A DNA stretch of 64,000 nt from Stomorhina lunata. Taxonomy: Eukaryota; Arthropoda; Insecta; Diptera; Rhiniidae. Shown here in pieces: positions 35,741-49,700 of this stretch. Below the pieces are notes generated by a model. That model saw only the letters and a program-made list of their open reading frames with translations. It was not told where the DNA came from and ran no database searches. The position numbers were made by a program, and so were the translations under genes. Numbering within the stretch: the stretch's first letter is position 1; the number at the start of each line of letters is the position of its first letter. The stretch is from NCBI GenBank assembly GCA_933228675.1, contig OW121744.1:114165600-114229599 (forward strand), given 5' to 3'.

Positions 35741-36954
35741 AAAAAAAAAATTAATACAAAATTTTGTTAAGTAAATTTTTTATAAGACTTTCGATAAAAT
35801 TTTTGTTTTTAAATTATTAATATAAAAATTTTAGATATACATTTTTTTTAAATTTTTCAACATAAAATTTTTTAAAAAATTTCTAATATAAATTTTTTTA
35901 CAAAATGTTGAATTTAGAATTTTTTTTAGAAAACTTTGAATTTTGTTCTTACATTATTTTTATTTCCTTTATATAACCTTTTACTATCTTAATTTAAACG
36001 AAAAACAAAAATTTAGTTTTTCCCTTTAGAGCCACAAGGATCTCATTAAAGGATTTTTCTCACATTATTTTCCATTTTTCCATTATTTACCCAAAAAAAA
36101 GAAAGTAAGTCCGTGTTTAATTCCCTACTAAAAGGTATTTAGTAGTTTAGAGTGAAAGAAAAAAAAAGACGAGCATATCTCATTAGTCTCCAAGGATATA
36201 ACAAAAAGTAGAAAAGGATTGTAAAAGGAATATTAAATGATAAAAGGAAATGAACATGAAAAGGGAGAGGATAAAGTGTAATAAACGAATTTCGAGGGCA
36301 CTTTAGGAGATGAGGTATAAAGCAAAAAATGTGAGTAGTTTTTTTTCTTATCAACTGATTCTGAATAAAGAATTCAATAAATTTTAAAATATGTTATGAT
36401 ATATTGCACTAGATTTCCCATTTATCTTAATTACTTGTTGTGTTACAAATCCATCCTACAATTGTATGATATTCCCTTATAACTGTAATACCACCCCTCC
36501 TAAATCCTTCTAAGAATACTCCCAGCAAATAAATATTAGGTGGTTTGGTCTTTGGACTTTGGTCTTAGTGTTAAATTGCCACCTCTCCTGGGAGCACAAA
36601 ACGATGATAGTTGGCTATAATGTGGAACTGCAATGAATGATATTTCCTCTTTATTCATTTAAACACAAAATAGTGGAATAATATCAAACCCTTCGAGAAT
36701 AAGGTCAATCAATGGCTGAGGAGTGGTGGATTTAGGAGGATAGAAAAACCAGGAACTTCTAATATGAAGGGAAGGACAGACATATGCAATGAAAGCTTAC
36801 AATTGAAAAGTTTAGTGATAACAAGGAGTTGGGGGAATAACAGCATTAGATTAATGGAGTAAATAGGAAATGGATGTTAATGATTATGAACATTTTCGTA
36901 GGAGTAAAGAAAATATTTTGACAAACTAAAAACATGACTTAAGAACATTTAAGC
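35741..36954. other. Intergenic DNA, first part degenerate A/T repeat, remainder unique
   Basis: 35741-35935 is decayed AATATAAAATTTTT repeat. 35.94-36.95 kb is ordinary AT-rich sequence without a supported gene; a 71-codon minus-strand frame at 36139-36354 has no recognisable features. Confidence 0.45.
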
Positions 36955-37590
36955 TTTTAAAAAGATTTCTAATAAAAAATTTTTATTAGAAATTTTTTTG
37001 GCATAAATAAAATTTTCTATAGAAAATTTTGTGTCATAAATAAAATTTTCTATAGAAAATTTTTTGCCATAAATAAAATTTTTTATAGAAAATTTGTTGA
37101 CATAAATAAAATTTTGCCTAGAAAAATTTTTGCCATAAATAAAATTTTTTGCCATAAATAAAATTTTTTATAGAAAATTTGTTGACATAAATAAAATTTT
37201 TTATAGAAAATTTGTTGACATAAATAAAATTTTGCCTAGAAAAATTTTTGCCATAAATAAAATTTTCTATAGAAAATTTTTTGCAATAAATAAAATTTTC
37301 AATAGATGACATTTTGATATAAATACAATTTTCTATAGAAAATTTTTTGCCATGAATAAAATTTTCAATAGAAATTTTTGCTATAAATAAAATTTTTTGC
37401 TTCAAATAAAATTTCCTATAGACATTTTTGGCAAAAAAAAAAATTTTCTATAATTTTTTTTTTTTTTGCCATAAATAAAATTTTCTATATAAAATTTTTT
37501 GCCATAAATAAAATTTTTCATAGAAAATTTTTTGCCATAAATAAAATTTTAAATCGAAAATTTTTTGCCATAAGTAAAATTTTTAACACT
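36955..37590. repeat. 33-bp CTATAG-palindrome array, ATAAATAAA linker (right block)
   Basis: About 18 units of the same family as 34661-35740 (GCCATAAATAAAATTTTC + TATAGAAAATTTTTT); the 33-bp period was measured from CATAAA at 37035 and 37068. It includes a small duplication (CATAAATAAAATTTTGCCTAG twice, about 100 bp apart). Minus-strand frames here are repeat translation. Confidence 0.93.
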
Positions 37591-40000
37591 TTTTGATGTA
37601 AAATTATTTATAAAAATTGTTGATTTAAAATTTTATTATAAAAATTTTCGAGGTAACATTTTTTTATAAGAATTTTCGCTGTAATATTTTTTTTTTAATT
37701 AAATTTTCTATAAAAAATATTTATCAAAAATGTTTTTACAGTATTTTTTTTATTGGAAATTATCGAATAAAATTTTATTTGAAAATTTTGTTTCAAAATT
37801 TTTTTCTTTAAATTTTTGATACAAAACTTTTTTCAAAAAATTTTTGATAAATTTTTTTTTCTAGAAAACAATTTTTTTCTTTTAAATTATTGATATAAAA
37901 TTTTTAAAAAAATTTTCGATATAAAATTTTTATAATAAATTTTCGACATAATTTTTTTTAGAAAATTTTTGAAATAAATTTTTGACATAATTTTTTTTAG
38001 AAAATTTTTGAAATAAATTTTTTTTAGAAAATATTCGAAATAAATTTTTCTTACAAAATAAAAAATATATAAATTTTATAAAAATATATATATAAAAATA
38101 TAAAATTTTTTATAAAAATTTTTAGTGTCAATATGTTTTTTCGATATATTTTTTTAACTATGGATATACATTTTTTTTTAAATTTTCGTTATCAAATTTT
38201 TTTTTTGTAAATTTTTAATATAAATTTTTTTTTTTTTAATTTTCAATATAATTTTTTTTTTTAGAAAATTTTCAATATATATTTTTTTATATATAAATTT
38301 TTTGTAAATGTAAATTTAAGTATATTGATGATTTTTCTTTGTAGAAAATTTTCGATATTATTTTTTTTATAGAAAATTTTCGATATTAATTTCGTTTATA
38401 GAAAATTTTCATTATAATTTTTATTTAAATGTATGTACATAAACATTTTTTGTGTAGATTTTTTTTTATAAAAAATGTTCGATATAAAATGTTTTTAAAA
38501 ACATTTTCAATATAAATTTTTTTTTTTTCAGAAAATTTTTGATATAAATTTTTTTTAAAATTAAAAAATATAAAAAATATCAATATAAAATTTTCTATAA
38601 AAAATTATATTAAGAAAATTTCCATTAAAGTTTTTTTAAACAAAAAAAAATTTCCTTATAATTTTTTTTTAGAAAATTTTCGGTGTAAATTTTTTTTTAT
38701 AAAATTTTCGTTATAAAATTTTTTTTAGAAAATTTTCGATATAAAACAAAATTTTTCGTTTTGATTTTTTTTTTTTTTAATTTTTGATATTAATTTTTGA
38801 TAGAAAAATTTAGATAAAAAAAATTTTTAAGGATATTTTTAATAAAAATATATTTTATTTGGTAAGTTTAAAAAAAATGTTCAAAACTTTTTTTTTGAAA
38901 ATTGTGTCTTTTTATAAAAAATGTTCGATATAAAATATTTTTCAAAAAACTTCCAATATAAAATTTTTTTAGAAAATTTTTGATAAAAAACTTGTTGATA
39001 AAATATTTTTTTTTTTTAAGAAATTTTCCATTAAACTTAAGAAAAATTCAATATAAATTTTTTTGGAACATTTTCGATACACAATTTTTTTGTATTAACT
39101 TTTTTTAAAATTTTTAATATTAATTTTTTTTAGAGAAAAAATTTTTAATATTAATTTTTTTCAGAGAAAAAAATTTAGATACAAAAATTTTTTTTAAATA
39201 ATTTTTAATACAAATATTTTTATTTAATAAAATTTAATATTTAATAAATTTTTTTTTATAGGAAATTTTTGATATAACTTTACTTTTTTTTTTTTGCGAA
39301 AATTGTTTATATACAAATTTTATTTTTTCAAAGAGTTTTCGATTCAATTTTTTTTTTTTTGAAAATGTTTCTATATATTTAAAAAAAATAGAAAAATTTA
39401 GAAACAAACATTTTTTAAAGAAAATTTTCGATATTATTATTTTTATTTGATATACAACTTTTACTTAATTTTTATTTTATAAAAAATTTTCAATATCAAT
39501 TTTATTTTTTGAAAATTATATACAATTTTGTAAAGAACATTTTTTTTATAAAAAATATTACAAAAATTTTTTCAATAATTTTCGCTATACATTTTTGTTG
39601 CCAAAAAATATATTATATATTTTTTTTTAATTTCGATATACATTTTTTAGAAAATTCTCATATAATTTTTTTTTTAAGAAAATTGTAGATCGAAACTTTT
39701 TTTTTTTTTTTGATAATTTTTGATACAATTTTTTTCTTTTGTAGAAGATTTTCGATCTAATTTTTTGAAATATTTTTTATAGAAAATTTTGAATATGATA
39801 CAAATTATTTTAAAAGAAAATTTTCGACATTCAATTTTTTAATATAGAATTTCTTTTTAGAAAATATTAAACTTACAATTTTTATAGAAAATTTATCATA
39901 CAAAATTTTTATTTCGAAAGTTTTTTATACAAAATTGTTGTCCTTTTTTATACAAATATTTTCTAATAAAAATTCTTCGATATAAGAATAATATCATTGA
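37591..40000. repeat. Poly(A/T)-rich degenerate array (AAATTTTCGATATAAATTTTTT type)
   Basis: Long stretch of imperfect AAAATTTTCGATATAAA units with expanded T-runs (up to ~15 T), related to 30.35-32.17 kb. Periodicity is loose. No coding potential. It ends about 390 bp before the Rpi start codon. Confidence 0.8.
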
Positions 40001-40295
40001 TATTTTTCGATAAAATTAGCTCTTTGCAAGCAAAAATAGATTTCAAATATAACGGCTCTCTTATAACAGCAAATTTGTTTACATACTACAAAAAGAACCG
40101 TTCGTTTACCAACACTACCAAAACAGTGTTGTATTTTTAAGTACTTTTTCTTATCATTAAACATACTTCGCTGTGAATTTTTTATTAAATAAACAAAACA
40201 AAATCAACAGATGTTAGCAAAAGCGCAATAAATTTTCTTTTCATTCATAAATTCTAAAATAAACTTCTAGTTTCAAACATTTGATTGTCAAAACT

Positions 40296-40310
40296 TCATA
40301 TATAAACAAA
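40296..40310 (+). promoter_or_regulatory. Candidate TATA box of Rpi
   Basis: TCATATATAAACAAA lies about 90 bp upstream of the Rpi ATG, where a short 5' leader would place it about 30 bp before transcription start. It is a plain match in AT-rich DNA, so specificity is low. Confidence 0.25.
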
Positions 40311-40391
40311 CTACAGCCAAAGTTCTCCCTGAGATGCTAACACCTCATGAATTCGACTTGATTAAAGAATAAATAAAACAATAAAAAACAC

Positions 40392-41231
40392 ATGTCATTA
40401 CGCATTTTAAGTAAACGTTTCTCTTTGTGCGTAAGCCGGCGCTTATCAGACTATTCGTTCCAGAAAACACGTGAATTCACCTTGTCTCGAAGACATCTCG
40501 CACATTTCAGAAAAATGTCTTTAAACGAAGCCAAACGTATTGCTGCTTTTCAAGCTGTCGATGAGTGGGTCAAGACCAACACAGCCGTGGGCATTGGTAG
40601 TGGTTCCACAGTTGTATTTGCTGTTGAACGTCTGGCTGAACGTGTTAAGAATGAAGGTCTACAAGTAGTATGTGTACCCACTAGCTTTCAGGCACAACAA
40701 CTAATTGTTGAAAATAATCTGACCTTGGGTGATTTAGATCGCAATCCCCAATTGTCGGTAGCCATCGATGGTGCCGATGAGGTGGACAAGGATATGGTTC
40801 TGATCAAAGGCGGTGGCGGCTGCTTGTTGCAAGAGAAAATTGTAGCCTCTTGTGCTGAAAAGCTAATCATCATTGCCGACTACACTAAGAACTCCCAGAG
40901 ATTAGGTGAACAATACAAAAAGGGTATACCCATTGAAGTAGTGCCCATGGCCTATGTTCCTATCAAAGAAAAGATACAAAAGAGCTTTGGTGGTGAGTTA
41001 AAGCTGCGTATGGCCGTCGCCAAGGCTGGCCCCTGTGTTACCGACAATGGTAATTTCATTTTAGACTGGCATTTCCCTCAGGCCGAACAATTCAACTGGG
41101 CGGATGTTAATAGAGAATTGGTGCTGATACCCGGCGTAGTAGAGACGGGTTTATTTGTTAATATGGCCACAAAGGCTTATTTCGGTATGGCTAATGGCGA
41201 AGTAAAGACTCAAGAGAAATTATATTTTTAA
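40392..41231 (+). CDS. Rpi: Ribose-5-phosphate isomerase A
   Basis: Single-exon, 279 aa. It interconverts ribose 5-phosphate and ribulose 5-phosphate in the non-oxidative pentose phosphate pathway. Family hallmarks in order: GIGSGST phosphate-binding loop (residues 67-73), AIDGADEVD (124-132, with the catalytic acidic residues), KGGGG (139-143) followed by EKIVA, ADYTK (162-166), [11 protein letters not shown] (216-226) and PGVVETGLF (247-255). The RpiA core starts near residue 42 ([12 protein letters not shown]). The first 41 residues are rich in Arg, Ser and Leu with few acids and look like a mitochondrial presequence or a translated leader. A second ATG at 40515 (AAAAATGTC), preceded by ACATTTCAG, could start a ~238-aa cytosolic form. 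A poly(A) signal AATAAA lies at 41304-41309. The gene converges on TEX261. Confidence 0.95.
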   Translation: MSLRILSKRFSLCVSRRLSDYSFQKTREFTLSRRHLAHFRKMSLNEAKRIAAFQAVDEWVKTNTAVGIGSGSTVVFAVERLAERVKNEGLQVVCVPTSFQAQQLIVENNLTLGDLDRNPQLSVAIDGADEVDKDMVLIKGGGGCLLQEKIVASCAEKLIIIADYTKNSQRLGEQYKKGIPIEVVPMAYVPIKEKIQKSFGGELKLRMAVAKAGPCVTDNGNFILDWHFPQAEQFNWADVNRELVLIPGVVETGLFVNMATKAYFGMANGEVKTQEKLYF

Positions 41232-41823
41232 GAATTTATTATTAAGTCGAAACAGGGAACTTAGAATTTCAATTTTAAAAGACTTGCCTTTTTGTTGTTA
41301 TGGAATAAAAAGTAAGGCTAATTATTAAGCATTTGTTAATTAAACTCAAGGAATAAACTATTTAAAAGGTTTTTTAATAAATTTTAATATTTAATTATTC
41401 TTTATATTTTATTTGCCCTCTGGCTAGCTATCCATGCAAAATAGGGGTCAGTTACTAAGCGTTATTCTTATTGAATTTCAGTCAAATTTATTTAAATATG
41501 AGGGACAAAAACGACGATTGCTAGGTGTTACTCTAAATCACTTTGCAAAAGAAAATAATAAAGGTATTCATGATGTAGAGTTCATACCCTAGTAAAAGTA
41601 GCAGAGTTTGGCCTGTTCTTTCAATTTGTTGCTATTAAATTTTTCATTCAAAATTGTTAAAAAGAATTCATACAAATGATTTTCCATAAATTTCTGTATA
41701 GAATGATGATATTATTTTTTACAAAAAAAGTCTTTTAAATCAAAACAAACCTATTGCTTATTAAAATAACTAATTCACTCTGAGCTGGACTTCATACGCT
41801 CATCATTTCTGCTAATCAACTTT
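41232..41823. other. Convergent intergenic region (3' UTRs of Rpi and TEX261)
   Basis: Holds the Rpi 3' UTR with AATAAA at 41304 and further AATAAA-like signals (about 41352 and 41378), then AT-rich sequence leading to the TEX261 stop codon. No other gene seen. Confidence 0.5.
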
Positions 41824-42545
<722 letters not shown>

Positions 42546-43720
42546 TTTAATTCCTCCTCCACTAATTTTGTCTCTTGATTTCTTAAATTTTTGTTGTTGC
42601 TATCAATGTTTTGTTTGGGTTTTCTTTCACCTGCCCAATTTATGTCACACCAGAATTAGTGTGTTTAGATTGTTGTGATGTTGCCAAATATGATGTTATA
42701 GATTTATATAATAATTATTTATTCGAATTTCTAATATGTTTTCATATTATCCTAATATTTAATTTATTTCGATATTAATAAATAAATGTTATATTTTATG
42801 CGGTAAAAAAAATTACTACTGGGTATAAATTAGTAAACGTCATCGTCAGCTGTTTTTGCTTATGGAAAGAAAAACAATTACATACCAAGGAGATTTTGTA
42901 TATAACAAATACTTAAAAAGTGTTGGAAAACGAAAGCTGTGTTATTTTATTTAAGCGTTGTATTTTTAAGTTCCTCAAATCAAACACACAACAACAATTT
43001 ACAAGTGTTTGATTAAATATCAAACACCAAATGTCGGAGTTCTTCTATCTTCAAGCCCATTTAAGAACCGACTGTTTTGCATACAAGCACATTTGAAGAG
43101 AGTTTGAGCGCGAAAAAGAATGCGAATAAACAAAAAATGCCAAAAAATACATCCATGATTTTTTTTGTTATTGTAACAAGACTTCAGTTTAACAAATTGA
43201 AGCGCGTGCGTTTGGTGGAAATTTAAGAAAAATAATTGAAAAAGGCCAAAAAGAAAAAATTTTGTAATTAATTTTCTGAAATTACTAATAAAGAAAGAAC
43301 ACGCAAATCTGGTATTTCATTTGAAATAATTTCTGCAAAGTGTTGTAACAAATAAAGAGTGATAACAATTTGCGAAAGAACATACAAAGAAAACGGTAGA
43401 ATTGCATTGGAATATACAAAATTTCACAACTAAAACGTGTCGTCTGCAGTAAGAAGTGGAAAAGAACGGGGAAATCTTCCTCTAAAAGGGGAGAAAAAAC
43501 TAGAAATATTAATAATTTTATTCCTAGGAATTGTTATTCCTGAACTCTAGAATTTTCAAAATTGTTGAAATTATTAAACAGGCAAAGGCCCAGAAAAAGA
43601 AAAAAAGAGTGGAAATTTTACTATACAAGTGTTAGGTTAGAAACGAATTATCAAAGAGGAATTGAAAAGAAAAAAGTGTTTAGTAATTAAAAAAAAATAA
43701 CAGCAACAACAAGAGAAACA
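42546..43720. promoter_or_regulatory. Divergent promoter region and mahjong 5' UTR
   Basis: About 1.2 kb between the TEX261 and mahjong start codons. No TATA-initiator pair stands out. The right half (about 43.1-43.7 kb) is purine-rich (GAAAAAGAAAAAAAG runs) like a long fly 5' UTR and lacks long frames. Both promoters must lie here. Confidence 0.4.
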
Positions 43721-46700
43721 ATGACAAACAATACAGAAGACTTGCCGATACAACAACAACAAAACGATAATAATGAACTACAACAACGAGAAGCAGGAGA
43801 AGAAGAAGATCAACAGCAGCAACCAAATGCGGAACAGCAACAGGAGGACGAGGATGTAAATATGGAAGAGGAACAACCCGCAGCAAACGCAAACAATGCA
43901 AATGAAAATCCATCCCCAGCAGCTGTTGGCCCAGCAGAACAACCGGCCGAAGAGGCCAATAATGATAATCACAATTCAGATGATGAAAATGGTCAGGAAG
44001 GGGCTGCAGCACCTTTTTATGGTTTTGAAGAATCTGAACCTAATTTGGAGGAAAAAGACATGTCCCAAGTTTTACAATTTTGGGAATCAAAACATACCAC
44101 GTCAGGATTCGATCCTGTTAATATACTAAAAAGGTAAATACCTATATCTGCAAATTCTTTAAGATCTAAACTATTATATGAGCGTAGTATATTAGCATTT
44201 TAATGACGTTTGCATTTAAAAGTGATGAAATGGCTAATAAAAAAAAAGTTTTTTTATATCTACAATGTTGGTATGTATTCGCAAAAGTGGGTTTATGTAT
44301 ATGTGGGATGGAGGGTAGGACGCTTTTGATGAAGAATTTTGTTTTAATTTTTATTGTTTGCTGTAGGTACATACTTTTAAATAAATAAAGAGTTAAGCGA
44401 ATATTAATTTAAAGATTAAGCAAGAAGAATGTAGTTATAGAGGGTCAAGACTGATCATAATACCCTACACTACATGTCAAATATGTTCCAATAGCCAACA
44501 AGATGAAAAGTTTATTGTATATTAGCTAAAGTGTTTCTTTATTAAATTAAATAATTCCAATATATTTAGGTCATTGCCGTGGGTATACAACATTTAACTG
44601 AAGCTAAATACAAAAGACACCAAAATTAAATTTTAAAATAAAATAAGAATTCGCTGGTCTAACCAACACGTGTCTTGTAATACCCTTTCCACCTATGGTG
44701 GAAAGTGATTTGTAGTGATTTATGTAACGCATTGAAATATTGGTATTAGACCACCCTTTAAGTATACCAATATACTTGGAATTGCTCCCTGAGTCGATTT
44801 AACGATGTCAGTACATCCGTCCTTCTGGCTAGACCCCCATGTAAACTCATAAAAGTACAGGTCTCAATTCTAAAGTGGGACCATTGGATTGTCGATATCG
44901 ATTCATTATTTATGGTACCTCTTATAGGTCCCACTTCCCGGAATTGATATTTTGGCAACAAATATCTATATTTTTATGAAAAATTAAAACATACTGCTGC
45001 TATCAGTATTAGAGTTTGTAGTAATACCCTCGTACCCTTGTAGTAATACCCCTCTTCGACGGTATACAAAAAGAAGCTATTGTCTTTGTTACATTTAGAG
45101 AGCTTTGGCACTTCCTGAATATCACGAGACGTTATGTCCTTGCAAAACATTCTATTAAAAATTATTCTGCAAAATTTTCTTCGTCACATATTCTAAAGTC
45201 CACTTTTACAAATAGATATACATATTATAATAGGAGCCAACATCATCTATTATAAGAACTTATTATTTATTAAAAGTTTACATAATATATTTCCTTTATT
45301 CTAGATTGGCTGAAATATTCGAAAAAGAAAAGGAAATCTATATGCGTAAAGATCCTGATCCATTCGATGAACGTCATCCTTATCGTACCGATCCCAGCTG
45401 TCAGTTTGGTTTTCTACTCAAGCAACTCTTCAGAAAAGATAATTTTATGAAAAAGGTATTAACAAATTTTCACAATTTTATATTCTAAACTATAACTACT
45501 TTTTATTTCTTCCAGTTGGTAAACGATTACCTGCGCGACAACTATTTCACACGTCAAAATATCCAAAAAAGTTCTTATGGCTTAAATATTTTAGCATTAC
45601 GTTTAATTTTGGTTATCATGCCCGGCCTTGAAACCACCGCCGTTTTTCAAGTTGAATTTGATAATCTAATTAATCGTATCTATGGTTGGGCCGAAGACAG
45701 TATTGAGCCTTTACAAAGTTATGCCACAGGCCTATTGGCTGCCGCTATGGAAGTAACAGATATAGCTATAACATTTCGTGATATGAATACACGTCTAGTA
45801 CCCAAAATGATAAAACGTTTGCACATGTTACAGGCGGCCTATAAATGTAAGTTTTGATTTTTAATAAAATAAAACAAAATTTTTGTCAATTCCTTCGTTT
45901 ATTTCAGTGATACTACAGCCTTACTCTTCCTCTGATACCGCTTCTGCCAACAATTCTATAGATAGCTCTTTAGGTGGATCAACGAATGTAGAACGTATAC
46001 TGCCTTCATGGATGGCTGGTTCAGCACCACAATCACCCCAACGTTTAGATGAAAGTGCATCCGCTAGTCGTGTTAATGAGAGCAGCGCTTTGGACACTTT
46101 TGTTAACACCTCCAATTTGTCTACATTATTGGAAAATAGTCGTGATGCTTTTACGGGCAACAATGCTGGTCGTTACTATAAGAAAATGTACATTTCCATA
46201 CATCCACCCTCAGCGGAAAACAGTCAAATGCTAATTTTACGTTATCTTACCACAATGGGAGAGTATCAAGAATTTTTGGGTTTGGTATTTGAAAATAATG
46301 CCATGCAATTGATATTTGGCTATATAGAAAATTTGGATAGACGTGATACTTGTTTGGCATTCGAGGCCCTCAAATATTTGGCTTCTCTGTTGTGTCATAA
46401 GAAATTTGCCCTGGAATTTATATCACATGGTGGTTTAGAGGTATGTAAGAGCTTATTTTTGAGTAACTTTACATTAATAATAAGTTTTTTTTAATAACTT
46501 TTTAGCGCATTTTAAAAGTTCCTCGTCCTAGTATTGCCGCTACTGGAGTTTCTATTACTTTGTATTATTTGGCCTATTCGGAAGATGCTATGGAACGTAT
46601 TTGTACAATGCCAAAACCTATAATCACAGAATTAGTAAAATATGCTTTATGGATTTTGGGTCACTCATACGATTCAGGAAAATGTCATGCCACTATGTTC

Positions 46701-49700
46701 TTTGGTTTAAGTTTTCAATTTAAGGTGATGCTAGATGAATTTGATGCTCAAGATGGTCTAAGAAAACTATACAATGTGGTAAGTAAAAATTCTATTCTGA
46801 TAATTTAAAATACCATTAATTTTGCTTTTTTTTTTCTCAGATTTCGGTTTTGAAAATTCTTAATCCCTCTAACAACGATGATGATGACAACAATGAACTC
46901 AACGAAGATGTTGAATGCGCTTCACGTCAAATGGTGCGTCATGTCTGTGTAGCCCTTAAACGCTATATGGAATCTCATCTTTTCTATAAATACAACAATT
47001 TTATGTGCCAGCAATATCCGGTTTCAAGTGAATTTAATCGCAACATTACAAAAGCTGCCAAATCCACGGTGGAGCAAATAAACGAACAGATTCGCACCCT
47101 ACAGGAAAATACCTCTGTGAGAGCCCATTGGGCGCCAGTAGATCAACTCTTAAAACTCGGAGGTATTACTTTATTACTGAAAATTGTAGCATTTTCTTAC
47201 GATTGGAATAACGGAGGACGTTCGGAAACTGTACGCACTGCCTTAGATGTTTTGTCTATATGCTGTGTTATTCCTCGGGTTTTTGTGGCCTATTGTGATT
47301 TATTAGAGTTACCCGATCATGCTGCCACCTCTGGTGTTTATTCTATATTAGGAGCTGCTGCTGGAGATATAGTACCAGATGCTGATGTTCAGAAATCCGC
47401 TTTGGCGGTATTGTGTAACTGTGTATGCTCCCCCATAGCGAGGGTAAGTAGGCTTGTGCAAACATAACAAAATACATATTAAATTTTCTTTTCCCTCTTT
47501 ACAGAAAGAACCTAATAGCATAATCAAATGCTTTGGCTCCTCCAAAAAGAACAAACACAATAACAAATACAGCGAGGAGCTGGTGGAAAAAGTTTGGGAG
47601 TCTGTCTGCTCAAATAATGGCATTATTGTTTTACTTTCTCTAATGCAAATTAAGACTCCTATTACTGATGCTGATTGCATACGTGGTATGGCCTGTCGTG
47701 CTTTAGCCGGTCTAGCACGTTCGGAACGTGTCAAACAGATAGTGGGCAAATTGCCGCTCTTTGCCAGTGGTCAGATACAATCCTTAATGCGTGATCCTAT
47801 ACTACAAGAGAAACGTTCTGAGCATGTTATTTTCCAAAAATATGCTTTAGAATTACTGGAACTAGTGTCGGGAAAAACAAAATCATTTAGTCATCAGCTG
47901 GATCCCACCTTGGCCAATATACACAAAGCCAATATTATAGCACAAACCAAGATACAATATAATGAACAGCAGTTATATCAATTGATTTATGATCATTTAG
48001 AATCCAAAGGCCTAGGACAGACCGCTCAAATGTTGCAAAAGGAAGCCAATCTACAATTGCCCTCAACAACGACCAAGAATTTCCATCAATCACCATTTGA
48101 TTACAAAGTCTTGTCCACAAATTCTGGCGCTCGCAATCGTCTTCGTAATCGCATGCAGGATGTTAATCAAGCTATAAACAGTGCTACCAATCAAACACCG
48201 CCCAGTAGCACAACAACAACTACAACAAATGGATCGGCTGATTTACTAAATGGCAGTTTTAGTGATGATATAGTCATGAGTACTGTAACACCCATTAAGC
48301 TAGTGAAGAAGGGTGAGAAATCTACGGCACCCAGTAGTGCCTCATTAAATACGGCTATCAGTTCTGTTCCAAAATCTACTTTAAACAGTAACAATCAACA
48401 GAGATCCTTGCAAAAGCAAATCTCAGTGGTAGATCCTAATAGTGTTATGGAAATGGGTTCACCTCCTAGCTCTACGGGCATATCTTTGGGTACCATTGTC
48501 ACCGAGTATTTGACCAATCAACATGCTTTGTGTAACAATCCCATGACCACCTGTCCCCAATTCGATTTGTTAACACCCCACAAATGTCCTGATCCAAAAC
48601 CCAATCGTGTTTTGGGTGATAACCGCAATGTGACCAATCGTTTCTTCAGAGCTCAAGCCGGCTATAATACACGCAAAATGAATCGTCGTTTTGTGCATTC
48701 GTACTTTGCTCCCTGGCGTACAATACGTACCACAGATAGTAGTGAAATCAACTTTTCCTCCTGTCACATTGTACAAAGCTCTGATCTTCTCTTGGTGGGC
48801 ACACATCAGGGTGAAGCCAAGGCATTCAATATAAATCATGGCACTGAAGAATTTTCATCACGTTGTCATAGTTACATCATAGATTCTATTGAATCGAATC
48901 GTACGGGAGATTTGGTCTTGACATCAGCCAGTTGGCGTTCACCCATGAGTGTTTTATGGTCGATTAAGGATAATGATTTTGTGTCCAAAATACAATTCAA
49001 TGATGAGTTCTATTGTGAATTTAGTAGATTGTCTCAGGATAAAGTCATTGGCACACAACATGATGTAAGTTTTTAGTGACAAAATTGTATATTTCTTTTA
49101 CATATTTGAATTTTATTTTTAGTCTTGTACCATTTACGATATTGCCAAGGGTCAATTGATATCAACATTTACACCCACATTGGGTAATCAGTATAATAAA
49201 AATCGTGCAACATTCTGTCCCACCGATGAATTGGTATTATCAGGTTGGTATTTTTATTATGTATAACAAGGATTTGATTGAATTTTTATTTAATTTTGTT
49301 AATTTTTTTTCGAAACATTTTAGATGGTGTCCTTTGGGATGTTAGATCTGGCAAAGAAATACACAAATTTGATAAATTAAATCAAACCCTATCAGGTGTC
49401 TTCCATCCAAATGGTTTAGAGGTAAGATTTAGAGTACGATTTCTACACATACTATAACTCTTTAACATTCTTCGTGTCTTTCTAGATAATATCCAATACT
49501 GAAGTATGGGATTTGCGAACATTCCATTTGCTGCAAACGGTGCCGGTATTGGATCAATGTCTCCTGAAATTCTCTCCCATGCACACTATCTATGGCATAC
49601 GCTTGGAAACGGAATATCGCAATGATTTTGATGATACCTCAAACTACGATACGAGCTTTAAGGTCCTGGATGCATACGACTACTCATCAATATCTACCAT

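Noticed and set aside
43680..44012. Leu-rich minus-strand ORF opposite mahj exon 1
   Set aside because: Shadow of the Gln/Glu-rich mahj coding strand.
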